NCBI RefSeq assembly: GCF_048595155.1
Contig: NZ_JBMDXN010000047.1
Span: 1 to 64,000, forward strand
Direction: 5' to 3'
Source of the DNA: Sphingomonas_I sp048595155
GTDB taxonomy: Bacteria > Pseudomonadota > Alphaproteobacteria > Sphingomonadales > Sphingomonadaceae
Length of the DNA: 64,000 nt
The position numbers and the translations under genes were made by a program. How positions within the stretch are numbered: the first letter of the stretch is position 1; each line of letters starts with the position of its first letter. Shown here piece after piece: positions 1 through 8,291 of the stretch. The notes below the pieces were generated by a model, which searched no databases, was not told where the DNA came from, and was given only the letters and a program-made list of their open reading frames with translations.

Positions 1-678
<678 letters not shown>

Positions 679-785
679 GTTCCTAAATCCTTCTTTCGTT
701 CCCCGGAAGCCGGGGTCCAGTTTCAATCAGGTCGAACCCAAATTCGCTCATGCTGAGCGAAGTCGAAGCACTTGTGCTCCCCATT

Positions 786-869
786 CCGTTCGGGCTGAGC
801 TTGTCGAAGCCCTGCCCTTCTTTCGTCCTCAGAAGAAGGACGGCCCTTCGACAAGCTCAGGGCGAACGG
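786..869. repeat. Inverted repeat in the groES-groEL gap
   Basis: Two 25-base arms at 786-810 and 845-869 are inverted copies of each other apart from about three mismatches. They carry the core GAGCTTGTCGAAG / CTTCGACAAGCTC. This is a short dispersed palindrome typical of sphingomonad intergenic DNA. In the groES-groEL mRNA it would form a long hairpin that could attenuate or stabilise the transcript. A related single arm (TGAGCGAAGTCGAAGC) lies at about 752-769. Confidence 0.8.
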
Positions 870-890
870 AGGTCGGGAAAGCCGTTCAGA

Positions 891-1178
891 TCAGCCGACG
901 ATCCCCAGGATGTCGGATTCCTTCATGATCAGCAGGTCTTCGCCATCGAGCTTCACCTCGGTGCCGGACCACTTGCCGAACAGGATCTTGTCGCCGGCCT
1001 TCACGTCCAGCGGCGTGACCTTGCCATCGTCGCCCTTGGCGCCGCCGCCGACGGCGACGACTTCGCCTTCCTGCGGCTTTTCCTTGGCGGTGTCGGGGAT
1101 GATGATGCCGCCGGCCGTCTTCTCTTCAGCCTCGACGCGACGAACCAGCACGCGATCGTGCAGCGGTCGGAAACCCAT
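891..1178 (-). CDS. groES: 10 kDa co-chaperonin GroES
   Basis: Heptameric lid of the GroEL folding chamber. The 95-residue product begins MGFRPLHDRVLVRR and contains the mobile loop ETAGGIIIPD-type segment (KTAGGIIIPDTAKEKP), the conserved GxVVAVG stretch and a C-terminal end DILGIVG, all at the family's usual length. A reading frame upstream is open for 16 more codons, but the ATG at 1178 has a good ribosome site (GGAAAGGGA about 5 bases upstream) and matches the family N terminus. It is the first gene of the groES-groEL operon; the CIRCE operator is 70 bases upstream. Confidence 0.97.
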   Translation of the reverse strand: MGFRPLHDRVLVRRVEAEEKTAGGIIIPDTAKEKPQEGEVVAVGGGAKGDDGKVTPLDVKAGDKILFGKWSGTEVKLDGEDLLIMKESDILGIVG

Positions 1179-1247
1179 AATTGTCCCTTTCCTGCAATAA
1201 GCGTGGGCTACGGCCTGACGCCGCACCCCACCATATGCCGTAAACTG

Positions 1248-1274
1248 TTGGCACTCACCAATCGCGAGTGCCAG
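1248..1274 (-). promoter_or_regulatory. CIRCE operator (HrcA binding site)
   Basis: TTGGCACTC, nine bases, then GAGTGCCAG. This matches the CIRCE consensus TTAGCACTC-N9-GAGTGCTAA, with complementary changes in the two arms (GGC/GCC) that keep the inverted repeat. It lies 70 bases before groES. HrcA is known to repress groESL through this element; hrcA itself is not in the window. Confidence 0.93.
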
Positions 1275-1378
1275 CGGGCATATGTGCAGCCGCCGTTAAC
1301 GTGTCAACGGGTGGCGCCGGGAAGTTTTCGCCAGTCCGGTGGAACCACAAGGCAGCCGCCCGCCTCCCACCCCTTCCC

Positions 1379-1491
1379 GTTCGTGTCCAGCGAAGTCGAG
1401 ACACAGGGTCGAGCACAGCCGAGACCCCGCACAGCCCCCCTCCCTCGTCATCCCAAGCTTCCCTCGTCATCCCAGCGAAGGCTGGGATCCA
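1379..1491. repeat. Composite intergenic repeat, copy 1
   Basis: A 48-base element (1379-1426, starting GTTCGTGTCCAGCGAAGTCG) is followed by a 27-base element (1465-1491) with the hairpin core CCCAGCGAAGGCTGGG at 1471-1486. The same pair recurs at 1587-1694. Both elements look like dispersed sphingomonad intergenic repeats. No coding frame here shows protein-like composition. Confidence 0.85.
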
Positions 1492-1536
1492 GCCCCCCCT
1501 CCACGAGCAACGTCCAATAAGATGCGCGGAATAGAC

Positions 1537-1552
1537 CCCAGCCTTCGCTGGG
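1537..1552. repeat. Hairpin core in opposite orientation
   Basis: CCCAGCCTTCGCTGGG is the reverse complement of the 16-base hairpin core at 1471-1486 and 1674-1689, so a third copy lies in inverted orientation between the two composite units. Confidence 0.8.
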
Positions 1553-1586
1553 CTCACATTTAGGAGAATAACCCGCCTCGCCCCCC

Positions 1587-1694
1587 GTTCGTGTCGAGCG
1601 ACGTCGAGACACATCGTCGAGCGCAGCCGAGACCACCGCACAGCCCCCAGCCCAGCCACCTCTCCCTCGTCATCCCAGCGAAGGCTGGGATCCA
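1587..1694. repeat. Composite intergenic repeat, copy 2
   Basis: The 48-base element at 1587-1634 differs from that at 1379-1426 at only a few positions, and the 27-base element at 1668-1694 is identical to 1465-1491. The spacing between the two elements is similar to copy 1, so the pair looks duplicated about 205 bases apart. Confidence 0.85.
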
Positions 1695-1744
1695 TGTCCC
1701 TCTCCACAGGCGGCGTCGCCGGGTGAAGTGGGGTGGACCCCAGC

Positions 1745-1762
1745 CTTCAGCCGAGGCTGAAG
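1745..1762. repeat. Perfect 8-bp stem hairpin
   Basis: CTTCAGCC-GA-GGCTGAAG is a perfect short hairpin at the right end of the repeat block, followed by TTTATCC. It could end transcription coming from the left on the plus strand. The remaining bases to 2050 hold no gene or clear site that I can see. Confidence 0.6.
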
Positions 1763-2050
1763 TTTATCCTGAGCGCCTGCCTTGCAGCCAGTCGAAGGGG
1801 CTGGGGTGACGGCTAAAGCATGGGGCACGGCAAAGTCGGGCTGACGCCCCCAAGCGCCCTCAGACCCCGGCCGCCCGCCGCCAGCCCGCACCTTGACAAT
1901 CGTACGCGTATAACGTACAAGCGCTGCCCCCAATTCGGCTCTTTCTCACGTCCGGCCAACCACCGATCCAAGCGCCCGGCCGCGCCGCACCCCCGAAATC
2001 ATCAAGTTCGTTTCTGGTGTTTTTTGGATTTTCCTCTCTTCGTCCCGGGC

Positions 2051-2713
2051 TCAGGCCCAGCGCCGCGGCCACTGTCCGGCCGGTTCTGGCGCGACCGATC
2101 GGGTGAGTATCGCCGGCGGTGTCTCGGGATCGCCGCCGAGTCGTTTCGCCCAGATCAGCCCGTGATAGGCGCGCCCGCCCATCCCGAACATGTGCTGGCG
2201 CCCCACATCGTCATAGCCGTGCCGCCAGTAAAAGCGCTGTGCCGTGGCATTGTCGGCGGACACGCACAGCAGCAGCCGGCCCGCCCCCCGCGTCGCCGCT
2301 TCCGCCTCGACCGCAGCCAGCAGGCGCCGTCCCCAGCCCCCCGCTTGCCAGCCCCGAAGCAGGTACAGGCGCTTCAATTCCAGGTCGTCGGCCCCGGTCT
2401 CGCACCCCAGATCGGGCTTGGTGAGCAGCGCATAGCCCACCGGCGCCCCCAGATCCGTCTCCAAAACCCAGGTCGCGCAGGCCGGATCGGCCAGCATCTG
2501 CGCGTAAAAGGCAGGCGAATGCTGCGCCTGAACATGGCGGATCAGGGCATCGCCGGGATGATCGCGCGCATAGCTTTCCAGGAAGGTTGCGCCCCCGAGC
2601 AGGGCCAGGGCCGCGGCATCGGCCGGCTGCGCGCGCCGCAAATTCGCCTCGCTCACGCCGAAGGATGCTCTGATATCGTCGTTGGAAGCCGCGTCCGCCG
2701 CGTCATGGTCCAC
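2051..2713 (-). CDS. GNAT family N-acetyltransferase (paralogue A)
   Basis: Predicted acetyl-CoA-dependent N-acetyltransferase of unknown substrate. The 220-residue product carries a GNAT fold: LRRAQPADAAAL at the start, the beta4 segment GYALLTKPD, the LELKRLYLLRGWQAGG stretch leading into the acetyl-CoA loop GWGRRLL, and the closing AQRFYWRHGYDDVG. It is very similar along its length to the next gene upstream (2776-3327), about two-thirds identical by eye, so the two are a tandem duplication. The start used is a GTG with weak ribosome site; a GTG at 2656 would better match the paralogue's N terminus. It ends the minus-strand run beginning near 8194. Confidence 0.85.
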   Translation of the reverse strand: MDHDAADAASNDDIRASFGVSEANLRRAQPADAAALALLGGATFLESYARDHPGDALIRHVQAQHSPAFYAQMLADPACATWVLETDLGAPVGYALLTKPDLGCETGADDLELKRLYLLRGWQAGGWGRRLLAAVEAEAATRGAGRLLLCVSADNATAQRFYWRHGYDDVGRQHMFGMGGRAYHGLIWAKRLGGDPETPPAILTRSVAPEPAGQWPRRWA

Positions 2714-2775
2714 CTTGTTGCTGCTGGGGTGGTGGCCCTGTGACGGCGGGACGCTACGAAACGGCTTCGTTCCGG

Positions 2776-3327
2776 CTACGTTTGCAGCCTCTGCTCCGGC
2801 GCGGGCGCAAGCGGCTTCGCCCAGATGAAATCCTCGAACGGCACCGCGCCGACCATGAACTTCTGGCGCACGCCGACATCGTCATAGCCGTGCCGCGCAT
2901 AGAAACGCTGCGCGCCATGGTTGGCCGAATAAACACACAGCAACAGCCGCTCCGCCCCGCGCGCCTGCGCTTCGGCCTCGGCGGCCTGCAGCAAACGCAG
3001 CCCCCAGCCGTCCGATTGCCATCCGCTGAGCAGGTAGATGCGCTTCAATTCCAGGTCGCCCGCCCCGGTGTCGCAGTCCAGTTGCGGCGGCGTCAGCACC
3101 GCATAGCCCACCGGCGCGCCCAGCTCTGTCTCCAATATCCACGTCGCGCACGCCGGATCGGCCAGGATTTGCGCATACCAGGCGCGCGAATGATAGGTTT
3201 CGACATGCGCCACCAGCGCATCGCCGGGATGATCGTGCGCGAAACTTTGCAGGAAGGTTGCCGCCCCCACCAGCGCCAGCTTGCCCGCATCCGCAGGGCC
3301 TGCGCGCCGCAAGAGGGGTGGGGTCAT
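2776..3327 (-). CDS. GNAT family N-acetyltransferase (paralogue B)
   Basis: Predicted GNAT acetyltransferase, 183 residues, tandem paralogue of 2051-2713. It shows LRRAGPADAGKL, GAPVGYAVL, LELKRIYLLSGWQ, the coenzyme A loop GWGLRLL and AQRFYARHGYDDVG. Its ATG overlaps the sixA stop codon in ATGA, indicating translational coupling. The substrate cannot be read from sequence; the resemblance to small-molecule or antibiotic-modifying GNATs is only at family level. Confidence 0.88.
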   Translation of the reverse strand: MTPPLLRRAGPADAGKLALVGAATFLQSFAHDHPGDALVAHVETYHSRAWYAQILADPACATWILETELGAPVGYAVLTPPQLDCDTGAGDLELKRIYLLSGWQSDGWGLRLLQAAEAEAQARGAERLLLCVYSANHGAQRFYARHGYDDVGVRQKFMVGAVPFEDFIWAKPLAPAPEQRLQT

Positions 3328-3866
3328 ACGTAATCCGGCCCCAGTGCGGGGTCCAGATCGCGCGGGCGGACGAACCGCACCAGCGTCCCGCCATCGGCCG
3401 CCACCGCGTCCCAGCGATCGACCGGAAATTCCAGTTCGGCCAGGCTGGCGGTGGGATATTTGATCGCGATTTCGTCGCGCGGGCTGTTGGGGTCGGCACT
3501 CGGCACCAGCATCAGCACCAGCTGTTCCAGCCCCGGATTATGCCCCACCAGCAGCAGGCTGTCCGCCTCGGGCGGGGCGGCATGGATCGCGTCCAGCAGC
3601 TCGCTGACCGGGGCCAGATACAGTGTCTTGTTCCACTGCGGGTCCAGCGCGGCGCCATATCCGCTCGCCACCTCCTGCAGCGTTTCCGCGACGCGTAGCG
3701 CCGGCGATGCCACCACCGCATCGAAGCGCAGCCCGGCCTCCCGCATATGCCGCCCGATCGCGCGCGCGGCGCGGCGTCCCTTGGCATTCAGCGGCCGATC
3801 GAAATCGCGCGCGACGCTGCCGTCGTCCCCCGATTTCGCATGCCGGAGCAGCGTCAGCCGCTTCAT
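3324..3866 (-). CDS. SixA-type phosphohistidine phosphatase
   Basis: Histidine phosphatase superfamily protein, 180 residues. It starts MKRLTLLRHAKSGDD with the RHxK/RHG-type catalytic histidine motif. It also has the DRPLNAKGRRAA segment, a second arginine region (VVASPALRVAETL) and the second catalytic histidine in LLLVGHNPGLEQL. These match SixA-like proteins, which remove phosphate from histidine phosphotransfer domains, though many homologues have other substrates. It starts three bases after the stop of the DinG-like gene and its own stop overlaps the next start, so it sits inside the operon. Confidence 0.9.
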   Translation of the reverse strand: MKRLTLLRHAKSGDDGSVARDFDRPLNAKGRRAARAIGRHMREAGLRFDAVVASPALRVAETLQEVASGYGAALDPQWNKTLYLAPVSELLDAIHAAPPEADSLLLVGHNPGLEQLVLMLVPSADPNSPRDEIAIKYPTASLAELEFPVDRWDAVAADGGTLVRFVRPRDLDPALGPDYV

Positions 3867-3869
3867 GCC

Positions 3870-6587
3870 CTAACCCTTTGCTGCCTGATCGGCTTCCTGA
3901 TGGCGCAAAGATGCTACGGAAGGAAGTCGCGATCCGATCCGCTTGACCGCCTCGTCCAGCGTCACCCGCGTGATCGCGACCCCCGGCGGGAAGGCGTCCA
4001 GCAGCCGCGACGGCGTCGCGGCGGACAGCAACACGAAGGTTCCGCGGTCGCCCGCGCGCCGGATCAGCCGTCCGAAGGCCTGCGCCAGCCGGGCCCGAAC
4101 GATGCGATCGTCATGCGCCGTGCCCCCACCCGCCGCCCTTCGCGCGCCGTGCAGCACGGTCGGGCGCGGCCACGGCACGCCCTCCATCACCACCATCCGC
4201 AGCGAATCGCCGGGTACATCGACGCCATCGCGCAGCGCGTCGGTGCCGAGCAGGCTGGCGCGCGGATCGTCGCGGAAGATGTCTACCAGCGTGCCCGTAT
4301 CGATCGGATCGACATGCTGCGCATAGAGCGGCAGCCCCTCCCGCGCGAGCCGATCGGCGATGCGGGCATGAACCGCGCGCAGCCGCTGGATGGCGGTGAA
4401 CAGCCCCAGGACGCCCCCGTCCGACGCCTCGATCAGCCGGGCATAGGCCCCTGCCAGCGCCGCCGTATCGCCGCGCTTGATGTCGGTCACGATCAGCACT
4501 TCGGCCTGTGCGGCATAATCGAAGGGCGAGGGCGCGGCGAAACGCATCGCCGCGCGGTCGAGGTGAACCGCCCCGCTGCGCGCCTCCGCGCCCTCCCAAT
4601 CATCGCCCCCGCGCAAGGTCGCGGAGGTGACGAGCAGGCCATGGGCGGGCTTCAATACGGTCTCGGCCAGCGGCCGGGTCGGGTCCAGCCAGCGCCGGTG
4701 CAGGCCGATATCATATTCGCGCCCCTCGACCCGATCGACCGCGAGCCAATCGACGAAATCGGGATCGGCCGGCCCGCCCAGCCGCGCGAGCAAGGCGATC
4801 CACGCCGCGAGCGTCTGGCTGCGGTTGACCAGCCCCGCCAGCGCGCCTTCCACCCGCGCGCGGGCAGCGCTGTCCAGCCAGTCGGGCGCATCCTCCAGCA
4901 CCGCCTGCAGCCGCTGGCGCAGCCGGGCGAGCGGGCGCACCAGCCCCTCCAGCGCCTCGACTGCGGGCGCCGCCGCCTCGATCAGGCCGACGTCCAGCTC
5001 GGCCGCATGCGTCTCGATCCCATAGCCCGCATCCGCCGCACTGGCGCGGGCGTAAGTGGTGCCGCGCACCGCCGCGAGCAGCTTCTCGATCGGGCCCAGC
5101 GGCAGATCCTCCGCCAGCCGGCCAAGCCATCCGTCGCTCGGCAATTCCCGCGCCGCGGCGGACGCCTGTTCGATCGCGCGATGGCCTTCCTCATCATAGG
5201 ACGCAAGGTCCAGCAGCCGTGCCGCAAGCCCCCGCCGGCGCCCGCGCGTCTTGGATTCAGGGCCCAATATCCAGCGCCTGAGCTCGATCGCCTCCTGCCC
5301 GGTCAGCGCCGCGGCAAAGGTCGAATCGGCCGCATCGAACAGATGATGGCCTTCGTCGAAGATGATGCGGGCGAGCGGCCGCCCCTCATCCATGCGGCGC
5401 GACCCCAGGATCATCACCAAAGCATGGTTGGCGATCACCAGATCGGCCTGATCGGCGGCGCGATTGGCGCGTTCGATGAAGCATTTCCGGTAATGGGGGC
5501 AGCCGGCATAGACGCATTCGCCCCGCCGATCGGTCAGCGCGGTCGATCCGGCGCGGCGGAACAGGGTCGGCAACCAACCCGGCAGATCGCCGCCGACCAT
5601 ATCGCCGTCGCGCGTATAGGCCGCCCAGCGCGCGACCATTTGCGCGAGGATGGCGGCGCGGTTCTGGAAACCGCCTTGCAGCGCATCTTCCAGGTTGAGC
5701 AGGCACAGATAATTCTCGCGGCCCTTGCGGATCACCACCTTCTCGCGCCGCACCCGATCGTCGGGGAAGACGCGCGCGCTTTCCGCCGCAAGCTGGCGCT
5801 GCAGCGCCTTGGTGTAGGTGGATACCCACACCGGCCCGCCGGCTTCGGCGGCGTGGAGCGAGGCCGGGGCCAGATAGCCGAGGGTCTTGCCGATACCGGT
5901 TCCGGCCTCCGCCAGCACGAAATGGGGGCGACCGGCACTGTCGCGCGGATCGAAGGCGCGGGCGGCGGCGGCGGCATAGGCACGCTGGCCTTCGCGCGCC
6001 TCCGCGCCGGAGCCGACGAGGCGCGCCAGCCGCTCCAGCGTGGCGGCATCGTCCTGGCGATGCGGACGCGGATCGGGGCGGGGCGGCGCGTCTTCCCACT
6101 GCGGCAGGCGCGAGAATAGCCAGCGTTCGCCCTGCGCGGGCTTGTCGATCAGCGGCGCGACCAGGTTAGCCCATGGCCAGCGCAGGCGCCCGAGCGACTG
6201 CGCCGACGTCCACGCGCCCTCCCGCTCCGGCCAATGCGGGTTGCCGAGCGTCGTCAGCAACGTGCCGGCCGCATCCCGCAGAAAGGCGGCGGCCCCGGCA
6301 TCGTCCTGCGGGGGTTCCAGCCCCAGCGCGCGCGCCATCCCGGCGGGCGTCGGCACCGCGAAGCGGGCGGGATGCACGAAGGCGTATAGCTCGAGCAGGT
6401 CGAGCCCGGACAATTCGCTCAGGCCCAGCCGCGCGGCCACGAGCGGCGCGTTGAGCAGGATCGTCGGCGTTTCGGAGACCTGCGCGATCGCCTCGCCCCG
6501 GCCGAGGGCGCGCGTGCCCTCCGCCGTGGCCAGCCAAATGCCGCCATGGGTCGCATGCAGCGCGGGCAAAGGCGGCGCGTTGCTCAT
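3870..6587 (-). CDS. ATP-dependent DNA helicase, DinG/XPD type
   Basis: Superfamily 2 helicase of 905 residues. Walker A is AEAGTGIGKT near residue 229. Candidate Fe-S cluster cysteines are in NYLCLL (about 293) and GECVYAGCPHYRKC (about 356-370). The DEAH-like box is DEGH near 408. A C-terminal helicase half has TSATLRGGDDW and AQAFGRLIRRAGDRG. The Fe-S arrangement and order match DinG/XPD enzymes, which unwind 5'-tailed DNA, R-loops and similar structures during repair. An N-terminal region of about 180 residues before the helicase core is not typical of E. coli DinG and is seen in alphaproteobacterial versions. The start overlaps the upstream ATP-grasp gene by four bases. Confidence 0.92.
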   Translation of the reverse strand: MSNAPPLPALHATHGGIWLATAEGTRALGRGEAIAQVSETPTILLNAPLVAARLGLSELSGLDLLELYAFVHPARFAVPTPAGMARALGLEPPQDDAGAAAFLRDAAGTLLTTLGNPHWPEREGAWTSAQSLGRLRWPWANLVAPLIDKPAQGERWLFSRLPQWEDAPPRPDPRPHRQDDAATLERLARLVGSGAEAREGQRAYAAAAARAFDPRDSAGRPHFVLAEAGTGIGKTLGYLAPASLHAAEAGGPVWVSTYTKALQRQLAAESARVFPDDRVRREKVVIRKGRENYLCLLNLEDALQGGFQNRAAILAQMVARWAAYTRDGDMVGGDLPGWLPTLFRRAGSTALTDRRGECVYAGCPHYRKCFIERANRAADQADLVIANHALVMILGSRRMDEGRPLARIIFDEGHHLFDAADSTFAAALTGQEAIELRRWILGPESKTRGRRRGLAARLLDLASYDEEGHRAIEQASAAARELPSDGWLGRLAEDLPLGPIEKLLAAVRGTTYARASAADAGYGIETHAAELDVGLIEAAAPAVEALEGLVRPLARLRQRLQAVLEDAPDWLDSAARARVEGALAGLVNRSQTLAAWIALLARLGGPADPDFVDWLAVDRVEGREYDIGLHRRWLDPTRPLAETVLKPAHGLLVTSATLRGGDDWEGAEARSGAVHLDRAAMRFAAPSPFDYAAQAEVLIVTDIKRGDTAALAGAYARLIEASDGGVLGLFTAIQRLRAVHARIADRLAREGLPLYAQHVDPIDTGTLVDIFRDDPRASLLGTDALRDGVDVPGDSLRMVVMEGVPWPRPTVLHGARRAAGGGTAHDDRIVRARLAQAFGRLIRRAGDRGTFVLLSAATPSRLLDAFPPGVAITRVTLDEAVKRIGSRLPSVASLRHQEADQAAKG

Positions 6588-7618
6588 GCGACTTCAAGCA
6601 GCGCGTCGGGGCCCGCCATCATCCGGTCCATCGCCGCGCGTGCCGTCGCCACAACCGGGGCGCCGGCATAAGCGAAGAGCGGATGCGTGCTGAGCGGGAA
6701 GAAACTCATCGTCGCATTGGCTTCGAACAGCAGGACGCGATCGTCCGGCAGCAGCGCGAAATCGATGCCGAAGAAATCGAGCGGCAGCCGCGCGCGGATT
6801 GCCCACAAGGTCGCCTGCGCCACCGGCGGCAGCGCGGCCATGCCGCCAGCCAGCAGCGTACGTTCCCGATCCATCTCCTCCGGACGATCTGGCATCACCC
6901 GTTCGCGATCGGCGCCATGGACGCTCCATCTATCGGAGACGAGGCGATGGCGAATGACAGGCACGTCCCCGAAGAAGAGGATGCGGATCTTGTGGTACAG
7001 GCCGTTGGCGGCGGGCCGGTCCACGAATTCGGTCAGCAGATAGATCGTGTCGGGCCGGATCTGCGTCAGCAACGTCTCCACATCCGGGATCGTCCCCAGG
7101 ATATGGCCATTATGCGTGCCGGCGACCCGCAATATGGCGGGGAAGCGCACGCCGGCCTGCGCGACGGCGGCGCGGGCGAGCGGGGGATGGCCGCGAAAGC
7201 GTGCCACCGGCGGCACGATCAATCCGGGCAGATCGGACAGGCTGCGATACACCGCGTCGCGGGTGGAGGCGCGCACGGCGGCGGGCCGGTTCAGCACCCG
7301 CCCGGAGAAGGGCTTTAGCACGCGATCGGCCCATTGCAGCACCTGCGGGTTCTGATCGGCGTCGGTGATGAGGTTCAGGATCGTCGCGACGCCGCCCAAA
7401 GCCGGCCGCAACTTCAGCCGCCCGAAATTGACCGGAATGTGGATGCGCACGAAATCGTCCGGATCCGATCGCAACAGGCGGATATCGGTGCTGCCCTCGT
7501 TCAACATGCCGGGCCCGCCCGCATAGGCGCGGCCATGCTGCCGGTCCGATCCGAACAGATAGGCGATGCGCCCGACCGGGCGCTGCCCTGCGGCAGCACC
7601 GGATTCCTTGCCCGTCAT
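6584..7618 (-). CDS. ATP-grasp domain protein of unknown substrate
   Basis: 344-residue protein. The C-terminal half shows the RimK/glutathione-synthetase-like ATP-grasp pattern: a lysine/arginine-rich segment (LYHKIRILFFGDVPVIRH), then FFGIDFALLPDDRVLLFEANATMSFF, where the D and E/N residues would bind magnesium. Enzymes of this fold ligate an acid to an amine using ATP. The N-terminal half (GRIAYLFGSDRQHG, VHIPVNFGRL-type segments) is not recognised. Position between a membrane protein and a DinG-type helicase, with 4-base overlap to the latter, gives no clear pathway. The call to fold is fairly sure; the reaction is unknown. Confidence 0.75.
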   Translation of the reverse strand: MTGKESGAAAGQRPVGRIAYLFGSDRQHGRAYAGGPGMLNEGSTDIRLLRSDPDDFVRIHIPVNFGRLKLRPALGGVATILNLITDADQNPQVLQWADRVLKPFSGRVLNRPAAVRASTRDAVYRSLSDLPGLIVPPVARFRGHPPLARAAVAQAGVRFPAILRVAGTHNGHILGTIPDVETLLTQIRPDTIYLLTEFVDRPAANGLYHKIRILFFGDVPVIRHRLVSDRWSVHGADRERVMPDRPEEMDRERTLLAGGMAALPPVAQATLWAIRARLPLDFFGIDFALLPDDRVLLFEANATMSFFPLSTHPLFAYAGAPVVATARAAMDRMMAGPDALLEVA

Positions 7619-7624
7619 CCTCGT

Positions 7625-8194
7625 TTACCAGTTGCGCAAGGCGGCGACGAAGGCAGCGGCGTTGGGGAGGCGATCGAAATGGATGTTGCCATCAATGTCC
7701 GCGCTGGGATCGCCCGGCACCAGCATCACCGCCGCGGGGCCGTTACCGTTTCGATCGACATCCCCCAGGATGCCGCCCAACACGCGTTCGCGCCCGATCT
7801 CCATCAGCGGGCCCTTCATCCAGGGCAAGGTCCATAGGATCCTGCGATCGGTAACGCGCAGGCTGATGAAGGGGGCACGCAAAATCGCGATCAGGAAGCC
7901 GGGATATTTGCGCAGCAGCAGCAGGAAGACGCTGATGACGAGGAAGGCGAAGACGGCGGAACATCCGATCGCGAAGACATAGTCGCCCGTGCTGATCGGC
8001 GCCGGCCACCAGACCGCCCACAAGAGAAGGGTCAGCGTAAAGGCCTGGAAGGCGACGGCGACGGCAACCGCCCCCGCGCCGGACGGCAAGGCGCGCAGCC
8101 CCGGCCGCGCGAGATAGATGGTCTGTTCGGCGATGCGATTGAGACGCCGCACATAGGGGATTGGCAGGGTGGCGTCGGGCGGAACTATCTCCAT
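7625..8194 (-). CDS. Hypothetical protein with two membrane segments
   Basis: Product of about 189 residues from the ATG at 8194, which has AAGGAG ten bases upstream. The frame stays open to 8272, but those extra starts lack ribosome sites and would leave only 19 bases to the divergent lysK. Two adjacent hydrophobic stretches (AVAVAVAFQAFTLTLLLWAV and VFAIGCSAVFAFLVISVFLL) predict a membrane hairpin. They are followed by a soluble part with ISLRVTDRRILWTLPWM, reminiscent of bacterial PH-like domains. It is the first gene of the minus-strand run; six bases separate it from the ATP-grasp gene. Function unknown. Confidence 0.7.
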   Translation of the reverse strand: MEIVPPDATLPIPYVRRLNRIAEQTIYLARPGLRALPSGAGAVAVAVAFQAFTLTLLLWAVWWPAPISTGDYVFAIGCSAVFAFLVISVFLLLLRKYPGFLIAILRAPFISLRVTDRRILWTLPWMKGPLMEIGRERVLGGILGDVDRNGNGPAAVMLVPGDPSADIDGNIHFDRLPNAAAFVAALRNW

Positions 8195-8291
8195 CTCCCC
8201 AAGACTCCTTCGGGGGCGGCCACGCGGCGCTTCCCACATTTCGCTGCCCATCCTAAAGGCGCTTTCGAACATTTAGATAGTCCGGGAACAA

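Noticed and set aside
1255..1707. Frames across the repeat block
   Set aside because: They encode repeats such as PSLRWDDEG/PAFAGMTR produced by the palindromic DNA elements, a known source of false genes in sphingomonads.
3747..6119. Open frame of 790 codons on the plus strand
   Set aside because: It runs antisense through the DinG-type helicase, has arginine/proline-rich composition typical of high-GC antisense frames and no recognisable domain.
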